A program made the translations under genes and the position numbers. Shown piece by piece: positions 25,819-34,279 of a stretch of DNA of 63,406 bases. A model generated the notes under the pieces. That model had not been told where the DNA came from. It did no database searches and saw only the letters and a program-made list of their open reading frames with translations. The first letter of the stretch is position 1. Every line of letters starts with the position of its first letter. This DNA is from a virus: the IMG/VR virus record IMGVR_UViG_3300027777_001479, positions 1 through 63,406 of that record; one strand, written 5' to 3'.

Positions 25819-26424
25819 ATGAATTCAGAAGCAGAACTACTACAAAAACTCATGGTTTCAAAAAAAATCATGGATAAACATAATGAAATTGGAAGAGGTC
25901 AAGTAAGAGAAATGTCATCCCCTGTTGTAGAAGGATATGACGCAGTTCCTGCAACTTACAATATCCCACAAGAGTTTATGGCAGAACAACCAAAACCAAT
26001 TGTGAATCAAAACTCAAACATTCCTATTGAAGATAGGATTTCAAAATCAAAACTTCCCGATGAGATAAAAAGATTAATGATGGAACACCCAATTCAACAA
26101 CCAACAATGGGAGTTGGGTCAGGAGCTGTTTTAAGCAATGAGTTAGTCGAAAAAGCATCAAGATTGATGAATACAAACGCTAAAGGCGATATTATCGGAG
26201 AACAAAAACAAGTAAGACAACCACAACAACAAACACAACAATCGATGGTTGGTTTATCAGCAAACGAAATCAAACAAATTGTTAGAGAAACAATGGAAGA
26301 TGTATTGTCTGAAAATGGTTTATTGATTGAATCAGAAACAAAAAGTTCCGAAATGTTCAAATTCAGAGTAGGTCAACATCTATTTGAAGGTAAAGTCTTG
26401 AAAGTTAAAAAAATGACAAAATAA
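25819..26424 (+). CDS. Hypothetical protein, possible virion component
   Basis: A 201-residue protein with a helical, charged start (AELLQKLMVSKKIMDKHNEIG), a Pro/Gln-rich middle, and a C-terminal block LSANEIKQIVRETMEDVLSE followed by FKFRVGQHLFEGKVLKVKKM. The last part looks like a small beta-fold (SH3/OB-like). No family is recognised. It ends the five-gene operon, just before the terminator at 26443-26471. Confidence 0.55.
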   Translation: MNSEAELLQKLMVSKKIMDKHNEIGRGQVREMSSPVVEGYDAVPATYNIPQEFMAEQPKPIVNQNSNIPIEDRISKSKLPDEIKRLMMEHPIQQPTMGVGSGAVLSNELVEKASRLMNTNAKGDIIGEQKQVRQPQQQTQQSMVGLSANEIKQIVRETMEDVLSENGLLIESETKSSEMFKFRVGQHLFEGKVLKVKKMTK

Positions 26425-26442
26425 TACTTTTATAATTCTTTG

Positions 26443-26471
26443 AAACCTCCATTTAAAGTGGGGGTTTTTTT
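26443..26471 (+). terminator. Intrinsic terminator
   Basis: A 9-bp stem AAACCTCCA / TGGGGGTTT (one G-U pair) with a 7-base loop, followed by T7. It ends the 23794-26424 operon. Confidence 0.85.
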
Positions 26472-26479
26472 GTGTCTTT

Positions 26480-26617
26480 ATGATTTTATTTTTATCAAAA
26501 AACAAGATTGACTTAATAAGAGAAAAAGGTTATAATTTAGAGATAGTGTGGGAATCTGATTTAAAAAAAGACCACACATTAATTAATAAACTAATAAAAA
26601 AATATGACACAAAATAG
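26480..26617 (+). pseudogene. C-terminal remnant of a homing-type endonuclease
   Basis: A 45-codon frame (MILFLSKNKIDLIREKGY ...) directly after the terminator. The piece REKGYNLEIVWESDLKKD is the typical C-terminal strand-helix of Vsr/PD-(D/E)xK-fold homing endonucleases ('GY-x-V-x-x-I-W-E'). Nothing upstream supplies the N-terminal catalytic part, so it appears to be a decayed fragment. It overlaps the start of the next gene in another frame. It marks a past insertion right where that gene carries its unusual in-frame stop. Confidence 0.45.
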
Positions 26618-27848
26618 CCCCATGAACGGTCGTGAGAGAATCAGAGTATTGGTTCTCCCAAGTGATCGATCTGGGGTTGGCTGAGGTAAATTTCGATCAG
26701 TCGACCCCCACATCAAATTACAAAACTTATACTCCGAAGATTTTCATGTTGATATAGATTATGAACCAAAAATTAACGATATAAATTATTGGAAAAAATA
26801 CCAAATAGTTCATTTTCACAGAAGTTTTGGCCAAATTGAGCAATGTCCAAACATCATTAATAGTTTAAAAAGTTTGGGAATTGTTATGATTGCCGACATC
26901 GATGATTATTGGTTACCAACAAAAGAGCACCCAATTCATCAATTAATTATTGAAAACAAACTCCACCAAAAGATTGTTGATAATCTAAAGGCAGCGAGTT
27001 ATGTTACAACAACCACAGAATTATTTGCAAATGAAATTAGAAAGTTCAATAAAAATGTAATTGTTTTACCAAATGCGATTGATCCAAGTGAACCACAATT
27101 TACACAACCAACACCACCATCAGATAAAATCAGAGTTGGATGGTTGGGAGGATCTTCACATTTACACGATTTGAAATTATTAGATGGTATGGTTTCAAAA
27201 CTTAATCCTGTTCAAGACAAATTACAATATTATGTTTGTGGGTTTGATATTCGTGGAAGTGTAACAGAAATCAACAAAGAAACGGGTGAACAAAAACAAA
27301 GACCAATTAAACCTGAAGAAACCGTTTGGGTAAGATATGAAGAAATATTTACAAATAATTATAAAATCATTTCACCCGAATACAAAACGTTCTTAGATAA
27401 ATTCCAAGAAGGAGATTATCCGGCAATTCAGAATGAGAACTATGTTAGAGTTTGGACAAGACCTGTTGATCAGTACGCAAGAAATTATTCAAACTTTGAC
27501 ATTTCGTTGGCACCAATTAAAAATCATATTTTTAATAGAATGAAATCACAATTGAAAGTTATTGAAGCAGGATTTTATAAAAAGGCTTTGATTGCTTCAA
27601 ATGTTGGACCATATACAATCGACTTGAAACATGCTTTAGATAAGGGTCAATTTACAAATGGAAATGCTTTGTTGGTAAATGAAAATAATAATCATAGTGA
27701 TTGGGCTAAAAACATCAAAAAATTGGTTGACAATCCAAATATGATTACCGATCTTGGTGAGAGACTTTATGAAACGGTGAAAGACAGATATGATCTTAAT
27801 AAGGTTACGGCCGATCGCGCATCTTTTTACAAATCTTTAATTAAATAA
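26604..27848 (+). CDS. GT4-type glycosyltransferase with in-frame TGA at codon 27
   Basis: From ATG 26604 (or ATG 26622, MNGRERIRV) the frame reads IRVLVLPSDRSGVG, then TGA at 26682-26684, then GKFRSVDPHIKLQNLYSEDF and on without a break to 27848. Both sides of the stop read as one glycosyltransferase: the start of a GT-B fold, then IADIDDYWLPTKEH, KIRVGWLGGSSHLHDL, and FNRMKSQLKVIEAGFYKKALIAS near the donor site. Relatives, as I recall, read GVG-KFRS here, so GGC-TGA-GGT carries about two codons too many. The TGA sits in the 5' arm of a 13-bp hairpin. Either the gene is broken, restarts internally, or is recoded. The intact downstream frame argues for continued selection. Confidence 0.7.
26672..26710 (+). 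other. Stable hairpin containing the in-frame TGA
   Basis: TGGGGTTGGCTGA (26672-26684) pairs with TCAGTCGACCCCCA (26697-26710) in 13 pairs, two of them G-U, with one bulged C and a 12-base loop (ggtaaatttcga). The stop codon is the last triplet of the 5' arm, the preceding Gly codon GGC is inside the stem, and the next Gly codon GGT opens the loop. An alternative pairing partner CCCCA lies at 26618-26622, at the second start codon. Confidence 0.7.
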
Positions 27849-27851
27849 TAT

Positions 27852-28577
27852 ATGATTAACATTCCAATAACAAAAATTTTATTTTTAGATATTGAAACCG
27901 TTGGTGGTTGCAAAGATTATCAAACGTGTATTAATTCTAATCCAATAGTTGCCGATCAATTTGATAAGTATTTTGATTGGTTTTTGAAAAGATTTCCCGA
28001 AGATAAAGAATGGGAGAAAGATAGATCGACAGAAGAACATATGGATATTGTTTTTAGAAAAAGAGCGGCACTTGTTCCTGAATTTGCTAAAATCATATGT
28101 GTTTCTATGGCATTTGTTTTGGATAACGGTGAGATTAAAAAACAAACATTTTCAGGTGATGATGAAAAACAACTTCTAGTAGATGTAAGAAACTTATTGG
28201 ATCGTTGTCATAAATTAGATTTTTATCTATGTGGTCATAATCTTAAAAACTTTGACATTCCCATGTTGGCAAAACGAATGATTATTAATGAAATTATGCC
28301 ATCAAAGATTCTTCCTTCATATGATACAAAGCCTTGGGAAGTAAAAGCAATTGACACAAAAGAAATTTGGCAATATGGAGCATATACCGCAATTGGGTCA
28401 TTAGATCTGATGTGCGCTTGTTTGGATATTCCAACACCAAAAGATGGTGAAATAAATGGGGGTATGGTACACGAAGCGTATTGGAATCACAATAGAATAG
28501 ATGAAATTTCAAAATATTGTGAGAAAGATGTTGATGTGTTGGTTACGGCAATAAAAAAATTAAAAAGTTTAAAATAA
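27852..28577 (+). CDS. DnaQ-like DEDDy 3'-5' exonuclease
   Basis: A 241-residue nuclease domain with all motifs of the DEDDy class: Exo I ILFLDIETVGG (D13, E15), Exo II GHNLKNFDIPMLAKR near residue 127 and Exo III KYCEKDVDVLVTAIKK near the end. It resembles the PolB-like predicted 3'-5' exonucleases found as stand-alone proteins in phages and bacteria. The likely role is single-strand 3' end trimming during phage replication or repair. Its stop overlaps the dUTPase start (TAATG), making a nucleotide/DNA metabolism pair. Confidence 0.85.
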   Translation: MINIPITKILFLDIETVGGCKDYQTCINSNPIVADQFDKYFDWFLKRFPEDKEWEKDRSTEEHMDIVFRKRAALVPEFAKIICVSMAFVLDNGEIKKQTFSGDDEKQLLVDVRNLLDRCHKLDFYLCGHNLKNFDIPMLAKRMIINEIMPSKILPSYDTKPWEVKAIDTKEIWQYGAYTAIGSLDLMCACLDIPTPKDGEINGGMVHEAYWNHNRIDEISKYCEKDVDVLVTAIKKLKSLK

Positions 28578-29176
28578 TGAGTGAAATTGACGATAATATA
28601 AATGACGAAGAATTGGAGGATTTATTAAAAATCTTGGATGACATTTCAAATGACGACATTGATTATAATCTTATAATGGATTCTTTTGGATTGGACGTTA
28701 AAGAATTGGAACAAGATTTAGAAGATTATGTTCCACAAATTGATTTGTCGTTTAAAAAATCAAAAGTTGATGCAACAACTCCTTCTTATGTATACCAATC
28801 AGATTCTGGTTTTGATTTATATTCAACAGAAGAAGTTTGGATTCATGGGTTTGATCGAAAATTAATATCGACAGGATTACATTTTGATATTCCTGATGGT
28901 TACGAAATACAAGTAAGATCAAAAAGTGGTTTGGCGTTAAAACAAGGTTTAATGGTATTAAACTCACCTGGCACGGTAGATCAAGGATATTTGGGTGAAA
29001 TAAAAGTAATTTTGTTCAACACAACAAAAGAAAAAGTTAAAATAGAAAAAGGTCAAAAAATTGCTCAAGCAGTTCTTTGTCCAGTAGTTTCAGGAAAATG
29101 GGTTAATTTAGTCGAGAAAGAAGATTTAGAATCCAAAGATAGAAACGATAATGGATTTGGATCTACTGGTTTATGA
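28577..29176 (+). CDS. dut: dUTPase with acidic N-terminal extension
   Basis: A 199-residue trimeric-type dUTP diphosphatase. Motifs: SGFDLYS (77-83), RSKSGLA (114-120), GTVDQGYLGEI (132-142), and the Gly-rich C-terminal arm RNDNGFGSTGL at the end, all intact. The enzyme converts dUTP to dUMP, keeping uracil out of phage DNA and feeding thymidylate synthesis. It is about 50 residues longer than usual because of an acidic, helical N-terminal extension (residues 1-60) of unknown purpose. It overlaps the exonuclease by one base and the next small gene by four. Confidence 0.92.
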   Translation: MSEIDDNINDEELEDLLKILDDISNDDIDYNLIMDSFGLDVKELEQDLEDYVPQIDLSFKKSKVDATTPSYVYQSDSGFDLYSTEEVWIHGFDRKLISTGLHFDIPDGYEIQVRSKSGLALKQGLMVLNSPGTVDQGYLGEIKVILFNTTKEKVKIEKGQKIAQAVLCPVVSGKWVNLVEKEDLESKDRNDNGFGSTGL

Positions 29177-29346
29177 ATACCAAAGAAGAAATATTAAAAG
29201 AATTATTTAAAGTTAATTCTGAAATTATTATGTCTGACTATAATGATGGTTGGTTTAAACAATACATGGAAGAAAGAAAATTAATTTTGGAAAAAATATT
29301 AAAAGAATTAGAATCAGATGATAACGATAGTATACTCAACACATAA
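29173..29346 (+). CDS. Small acidic helical protein (57 aa)
   Basis: ATG at 29173 overlaps the dUTPase stop (ATGA) and the frame runs 57 codons to a TAA at 29346, inside the next gene. It is highly charged and helical (NTKEEILKELFKVNSEIIM; EERKLILEKILKELE). The tight coupling and clean composition support a real small gene. Function unknown. Confidence 0.5.
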   Translation: MNTKEEILKELFKVNSEIIMSDYNDGWFKQYMEERKLILEKILKELESDDNDSILNT

Positions 29347-30835
29347 AAATCAAGAATATAATAACAAGTTCAAACAACATTTATTACAAAGCGTTGGTGT
29401 AAAAGATGTTCAAATTTTAGAATACGTTAACCACAATCAATATTCTTTGGCTCAAGTTTATAATAGCGGAATCACAGAATCAATTTATGATATTGTTGTT
29501 TGTTGTCATAACGATATAAAGTTAGAAAAAAACTGGGGTAAAAAACTTTTAGAAGATTTTTCAAATAATAATGACTTCTCTATAATTGGAAAAGCAGGTT
29601 CTTGTTATTTTCCCGAGTCAGGAGTATATTGGGAAAGAATGAATAAAACAATGGTTGGTCAAGTTTATCACCACCCTGAAGGTCAAAAAAAATGGATTAA
29701 TAGATATTCAGTTAAATTACCATACTTAATTCCTGTTGTAACAATTGATGGACTTTTTATTTCTTTTGACAAGACCAAAATTAAACATCAGTTTGACGAA
29801 ACGATTGGTAAGTTCCATTTTTACGATCATGGATTTTGTTTACCAAATTATTTAGATGGTGTTAAATTAGGTGTTACTTCTTCTTTTGAAATCACTCACG
29901 AATCGGTAGGTCAACCAAATCAAGAATTTTGGGAGAGTAAAGAAAAATTTGTTCAAAAGTGGGGAGATAAATTACCATTGGATTTAAAACCATCAGAAGT
30001 TTATGTTCCTATAATTAAGGAAAAACCATTAAAAAATATTGGCAAAGTTGCTGTAATAATACCGACAAAAGGTAAAGTTGATATGTTATATGATTGTGTG
30101 AAATCATTATATGATAATTGCAATTCAAATTTGTTTGATGTATTTATTGCCGATACAGGATCAACAGATGACGAAAAAAATCAAATTAAATCTCAAATTT
30201 TACCATTAGGTAATGTTAATTTAATTGAATACGATTATTACAATTTTGCCAAGATTAATAACGATGTTGTTAAAAATCATATAAATGATGATTATGAATT
30301 TTTATTATTCTGTAATAATGATATTAAGATATTAAATAATGTAATTTACCATATGTTAAAAGTTTTTAAAACTAAAAAAAACGTTGGTACTGTTGGGGCT
30401 AGATTACATTTTGAAAATAATACACTTCAGCATGATGGGGTAAATATAATAGTTAACGTTAATAAAAAATCGGTAATCACAACTCATTTAAAAAAAGATT
30501 CATACTATAATTATGAAATAAATGAAAAGGAAGTTGCTGGTAACACAGCAGGTTTGATGATGATAAGAAAAAATGTTTTTAATAAGTTTGACGGTTTTAA
30601 TGATAGTTTCAGACATTGTTTTGAGGATGTGTATCTAAATTTACTTCTAATAACAAAAAATTATATTAATATAAATTTAGGTTATTGTGTTGCATATCAT
30701 TACGAATCACAATCAAGAGATATTGATAAAACAGAAACTGAAATGATTGAAGATTATAATAACATCTTAGTAAGATTTATAACCGAAAAAGAAAATTTTG
30801 AAAAAATAAAAAAATATATTTTAACAGAGAATTAG
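29318..30835 (+). CDS. Two-domain GT2-type glycosyltransferase
   Basis: A 505-residue protein with two GT-A parts. Residues 1-230 resemble the short GT2-like 'Glyco_tranf_2_5' (StrF-like) family: ITIVYSTHKNQEYNNKF, NSGITESIYDIVVCCHNDI. Residues 243-505 are a classic GT2: VAVIIPTKGKVDMLYDCVKSL, ADTGSTDD, LLFCNNDI (DxD equivalent), GNTAGLMMIRKNVF and CFEDVYLNLLL near residue 440. A dual transferase could add two sugars in turn, as in capsule synthases. It opens the long sugar operon that runs to 43346. Confidence 0.8.
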   Translation: MITIVYSTHKNQEYNNKFKQHLLQSVGVKDVQILEYVNHNQYSLAQVYNSGITESIYDIVVCCHNDIKLEKNWGKKLLEDFSNNNDFSIIGKAGSCYFPESGVYWERMNKTMVGQVYHHPEGQKKWINRYSVKLPYLIPVVTIDGLFISFDKTKIKHQFDETIGKFHFYDHGFCLPNYLDGVKLGVTSSFEITHESVGQPNQEFWESKEKFVQKWGDKLPLDLKPSEVYVPIIKEKPLKNIGKVAVIIPTKGKVDMLYDCVKSLYDNCNSNLFDVFIADTGSTDDEKNQIKSQILPLGNVNLIEYDYYNFAKINNDVVKNHINDDYEFLLFCNNDIKILNNVIYHMLKVFKTKKNVGTVGARLHFENNTLQHDGVNIIVNVNKKSVITTHLKKDSYYNYEINEKEVAGNTAGLMMIRKNVFNKFDGFNDSFRHCFEDVYLNLLLITKNYININLGYCVAYHYESQSRDIDKTETEMIEDYNNILVRFITEKENFEKIKKYILTEN

Positions 30836-30871
30836 TATGAAAATTATAATAAAATATTTAAATAAATAATA

Positions 30872-31744
30872 ATGAAAGTATTAATAGGTTGTCTATTATT
30901 TAGAGAATACACAGGTTCAGAAATGTATGTTTTTGAATTAGCAAAAAACTTAATTGATTTAGGATGTGATGTTACGGTAACATCACCGAATATTGGTGGT
31001 CCATTAACGGATTTGGCAAGAAGTTTTGGGATTAAAACCCATAATTTATCATCAACATTTCAAAATAAAAATTACGATATTATTCACTCACAACATTATC
31101 CAGTTACCGAAACACTATTAAAAATTTTTCCAAACAAAAAAATGATATGTTCAATCCATTCTGAAATATATCAATTAGAAAATCCCATTTTACATCCTAA
31201 CATAAAAAAATATATTGCGATTAGACCCCAAATTAAAAATCATTTAGTAAATAATTTTTGGATTTCAGAAGAAAAAATTACAGTTATATATAATCCAATT
31301 GACATTGACAAATACAATACATTAGGTACAAGAGATGATGGTTATACTTTATTTGTTGGAACAATAGATTATACAAGACAAAATACTATTTTCGATTTGG
31401 TTGAATATACAAGAAACGAGAATAGAGAATTATGGTTAGTTGGTAAAAATCACGGAAAATATTTACCCCATATTTTAACAAACTCACATGTTAAATATTT
31501 TGATTCAACTTACGATGTGAATCATTTTGTTAAAAATTGTAAAGAAACCGCAGGTATTTTATTAGGAAGAACTACAATTGAAGGTTGGTTAACTGGTAAA
31601 CCTGGATGGATCTACGATGTAGATGGAAATGGGAATATTAAAAGTAAGGAATTACATCAAGTACCTGAAGATTTAGATAGGTTTAACTCTAAATTAGTTG
31701 TTAAACAAATAAAAGAAGAATATTATAAAATTTTAACACAATGA
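30872..31744 (+). CDS. GT4-like glycosyltransferase
   Basis: A 290-residue GT-B enzyme, shorter than average. The N-terminal Rossmann domain has a clear start (VLIGCLLFREYTGSEMYVFELAKNL) and VTVTSPNIGGP. VIYNPIDIDKYN marks the switch to the donor-binding half, where DGYTLFVGTIDYTRQN follows. The last part (LGRTTIEGWLTGKPGWIYDVDG) carries the family's conserved Glu region. Stop and next start overlap by four bases. Donor and acceptor unknown. Confidence 0.75.
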   Translation: MKVLIGCLLFREYTGSEMYVFELAKNLIDLGCDVTVTSPNIGGPLTDLARSFGIKTHNLSSTFQNKNYDIIHSQHYPVTETLLKIFPNKKMICSIHSEIYQLENPILHPNIKKYIAIRPQIKNHLVNNFWISEEKITVIYNPIDIDKYNTLGTRDDGYTLFVGTIDYTRQNTIFDLVEYTRNENRELWLVGKNHGKYLPHILTNSHVKYFDSTYDVNHFVKNCKETAGILLGRTTIEGWLTGKPGWIYDVDGNGNIKSKELHQVPEDLDRFNSKLVVKQIKEEYYKILTQ

Positions 31745-32472
31745 AATTAATAATTTTAACTACAAGTTATAATTGTGAAAACTACATAAATAAGTGTCTT
31801 TCAAGTATAATGTCACAAACTTATAAAAACTTTATATGTTATATAACCGATGATATGTCTACAGACAATACCGTTAATAAAATTAAAAATTTTATTAAAA
31901 ATGATGAAAGATTTGTTTTAATTGAAAATAAATCAAAAATGTATCAGCCAGGTAACTACGATCAAGTAATTAGAGGTGACTATGATGTTAATGATAAAGA
32001 CATTTGTGTTGAGGTTGATGGAGACGATTGGTTACCGGATTCTAAAACATTTCAAAGAGTTGTAGACACATATTCCTTGGGGGATATTTGGTTAGCAAAT
32101 GGTAGTTTTAAATATCACGATGGCAGACCTGGGTTTGCACAACCACATAAAGATTTTGTAAATATTAGACAAAAAGTGTTTACATTAACCCATTTGAGAA
32201 CTTGGAAATCTTTTTTATGGAGACAGATAAAACAAGAAGATTTAAAAGATGAAAATGGGGATTATTGGAGTGTTGCTGGAGACTTATCATTTATGTTTCC
32301 TATGGTTGAAATGTCTGGCCCTGAACATTATAAATTTATGAGTGATATAAATTATATATACAATGAAAGTAATCCATTAAACGATCATAAAGTTAATATG
32401 TTTAAAGTTACTGAGGTTGTTAATAAAATAAGAAGTCTTAAACCTTATGAATTATATAACAACAAATCATAG
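31741..32472 (+). CDS. GT2 glycosyltransferase
   Basis: A 243-residue GT-A enzyme: LIILTTSYNCENYINKCLSS at the start, TDDMSTDNT at the first nucleotide-binding loop, and VEVDGDDWLPD carrying the DxD-type metal motif near residue 93. The C-terminal part is typical for transferases of LPS or capsule branches. It overlaps both neighbours, the next by 26 bases, so it is part of a coupled operon. Confidence 0.82.
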   Translation: MKLIILTTSYNCENYINKCLSSIMSQTYKNFICYITDDMSTDNTVNKIKNFIKNDERFVLIENKSKMYQPGNYDQVIRGDYDVNDKDICVEVDGDDWLPDSKTFQRVVDTYSLGDIWLANGSFKYHDGRPGFAQPHKDFVNIRQKVFTLTHLRTWKSFLWRQIKQEDLKDENGDYWSVAGDLSFMFPMVEMSGPEHYKFMSDINYIYNESNPLNDHKVNMFKVTEVVNKIRSLKPYELYNNKS

Positions 32473-33238
32473 AGGTGGTATTGGTAATGTAATGTTTAAA
32501 CTTGCCGCAACAATAAGTATGGCAATTGATAATAATATTGATTACATTTTTTCTAAAGAATTTATAAGACCTAATATAGATCCAAACTATGATACATACA
32601 CCAATAATCTTTTAAGAAATATTAAATTCATAAATTCACTTCCACAAAATTATTTTGTTCATACGGAAACCCAATTTAATTACCAAGAAATAAAATACAA
32701 TAAAGGAATTAATTTATTATTAGATGGATACTTTCAGAGTGAAAAATATTTTATAAATAACAAACAAACTATTATAGATATTTTTAAACCTACGGAAGAA
32801 ATTAAAAACGATATATTAAAAACCTTACCTGAAGTTAATAGTTATGTATCAATACACGTTAGACGAGGAGATTATTTAAAATATCCAAACCATCATCCAC
32901 AACAATCAAATGAATATTTCAAAACCGCAACTGAAATAATTGGTATAAATAAAACATATTTAATTTTCAGCGATGATTTAGATGGTATTAAAAATATGTT
33001 TGATTATTTACCCAATAAAATATTCTACACAACAAAAAAAGATTGGTTAGATTTGTATACGATGAGTTTATGTAAAGACAACATAATTTGTAATAGTACA
33101 TTTAGTTGGTGGGCGGCATACTTAAATCAAAACAAAAATAAAAAAGTAATAACAACAAATAAATGGTTTGGTTCTGCAAACGCCAACCATAACACATCAA
33201 CTCTATTCCCACCTGAATGGATAGTTTTAAATAAATAA
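32447..33238 (+). CDS. GT11 alpha-1,2-fucosyltransferase-like
   Basis: A 263-residue enzyme of family GT11. The start NHRGGIGNVMFKLAATISMA, LLDGYFQSEKYF (about 91-102) and the signature H137-V-R-R-G-D142 are the family's donor-binding motifs. A conserved NSTFSWWAAYLN block follows near residue 222. GT11 enzymes transfer fucose from GDP-fucose to position 2 of galactose (sometimes another sugar). GDP-mannose dehydratase, the first step to GDP-fucose, is in the same operon at 42372. It overlaps the previous gene by 26 bases. Confidence 0.88.
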   Translation: MNYITTNHRGGIGNVMFKLAATISMAIDNNIDYIFSKEFIRPNIDPNYDTYTNNLLRNIKFINSLPQNYFVHTETQFNYQEIKYNKGINLLLDGYFQSEKYFINNKQTIIDIFKPTEEIKNDILKTLPEVNSYVSIHVRRGDYLKYPNHHPQQSNEYFKTATEIIGINKTYLIFSDDLDGIKNMFDYLPNKIFYTTKKDWLDLYTMSLCKDNIICNSTFSWWAAYLNQNKNKKVITTNKWFGSANANHNTSTLFPPEWIVLNK

Positions 33239-33242
33239 AAAA

Positions 33243-33653
33243 ATGGAAAAAATATATTCAAAAATAGAAACTGAAAAACTATTACACATAATTAATCGTT
33301 TAGATGAGATTGATGGTAGATCTGAAGTCATACCTGAAAATAATTTTATTCAATGCGCAACATTGAAAATGGAAAAGAATAAAACTTTTCCTCCCCATAA
33401 ACATATTACTAAAGATAGACACTATAAGGAACAAATTGCTCAAGAATCTTGGGTTGTTATTAAAGGTAGTGTTAAATGTATATTGTTTGATATCGATGAT
33501 CAAATTATTGCAACTCCAATTTTATATCCTGGAGATGCAAGTTTTACCCTTTATGGTGGTCACACATATGAAATACTTGAGGAAGACACTATTGTTTACG
33601 AATATAAAACAGGTCCATATGAAGGACAATCTTTAGATAAAACATTTTTATAA
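33243..33653 (+). CDS. Cupin-fold protein of surface-sugar locus
   Basis: A 136-residue single-domain cupin resembling the WbuC-type cupins of O-antigen loci. Metal-ligand candidates are in FPPHKHITKDRHYKEQIAQE (H-x-H and the following Glu), and a second His in YGGHTYEILEED. Such proteins bind a sugar or small acid and their exact chemistry is unknown. It lies four bases after the fucosyltransferase and one base before the methyltransferase. Confidence 0.75.
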   Translation: MEKIYSKIETEKLLHIINRLDEIDGRSEVIPENNFIQCATLKMEKNKTFPPHKHITKDRHYKEQIAQESWVVIKGSVKCILFDIDDQIIATPILYPGDASFTLYGGHTYEILEEDTIVYEYKTGPYEGQSLDKTFL

Positions 33654-33654
33654 T

Positions 33655-34269
33655 ATGGGTAATTTAACTTTAAATAGTAATGAGATAGGTAGATGGTTTA
33701 ATGATAGGGGAGATTATACCCATAACATAACATATGATTTAAATGAAAACTCAATCATTATGAATTTGGGCGGATACACTGGTGTTTGGGCACAACAAAT
33801 GGTTGAAAAATATAACCCAAACGTTTATATTTTAGAACCTGTTCATAGTTTTTATGATGGTATGGTTTCCAAATTTGAGAATAACCCCAAAGTTAGATTA
33901 TTAAATGTTGGTGTTGGAATTGAAGATATAGATGGTGTTATCTATATGGGAGGAGATGGGACTTCATCTAATTTAATTAATGAGAATGGGATAAATGTTA
34001 AATTTAATACTATTGATACTATCCTAAATAATTTTGGTTTAGAATACGTTGATCTTATACAGATTAATATTGAAGGTGATGAATACCCACTTTTAGAAAA
34101 TATGATATTAACAGGGTCAATTAATAAATTTAAAAACATACAAATACAATTTCATTTAGGTATTGACAACAATGTCGATAGACGAAATAAAATTCAAGAA
34201 GGCTTTATAGCCAATGGATTCAAAAATAATTTTGATTACCCATTTGTTTGGGAATCATGGGGTAAATAA
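33655..34269 (+). CDS. FkbM-type methyltransferase
   Basis: A 204-residue SAM-dependent methyltransferase. SIIMNLGGYTGVWAQQMVEK is the SAM-binding loop (motif I), VYILEPVHSFYDGM holds the acidic residue for SAM ribose, and VDLIQINIEGDEYPLLENM matches the FkbM core 'D-x-x-K-I-D-x-E-G-x-E'. The family O-methylates sugars in glycans and natural products. It is related in type to the C-terminal domain of the 957-residue fusion at 7553. It probably caps or decorates the glycan built by this operon. Confidence 0.82.
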   Translation: MGNLTLNSNEIGRWFNDRGDYTHNITYDLNENSIIMNLGGYTGVWAQQMVEKYNPNVYILEPVHSFYDGMVSKFENNPKVRLLNVGVGIEDIDGVIYMGGDGTSSNLINENGINVKFNTIDTILNNFGLEYVDLIQINIEGDEYPLLENMILTGSINKFKNIQIQFHLGIDNNVDRRNKIQEGFIANGFKNNFDYPFVWESWGK

Positions 34270-34279
34270 AAAATATATA

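Noticed and set aside
26672-26710. Selenocysteine insertion at the in-frame TGA
   Set aside because: A bacterial SECIS hairpin lies just after the TGA, whereas here the TGA is within the 5' arm of the stem; no Sec machinery is visible, and relatives do not suggest Cys at this place.
26480-26710. A group I intron in the transferase gene
   Set aside because: The two sides of the TGA are contiguous in protein terms, leaving no room for an intron, and no conserved intron core was seen.
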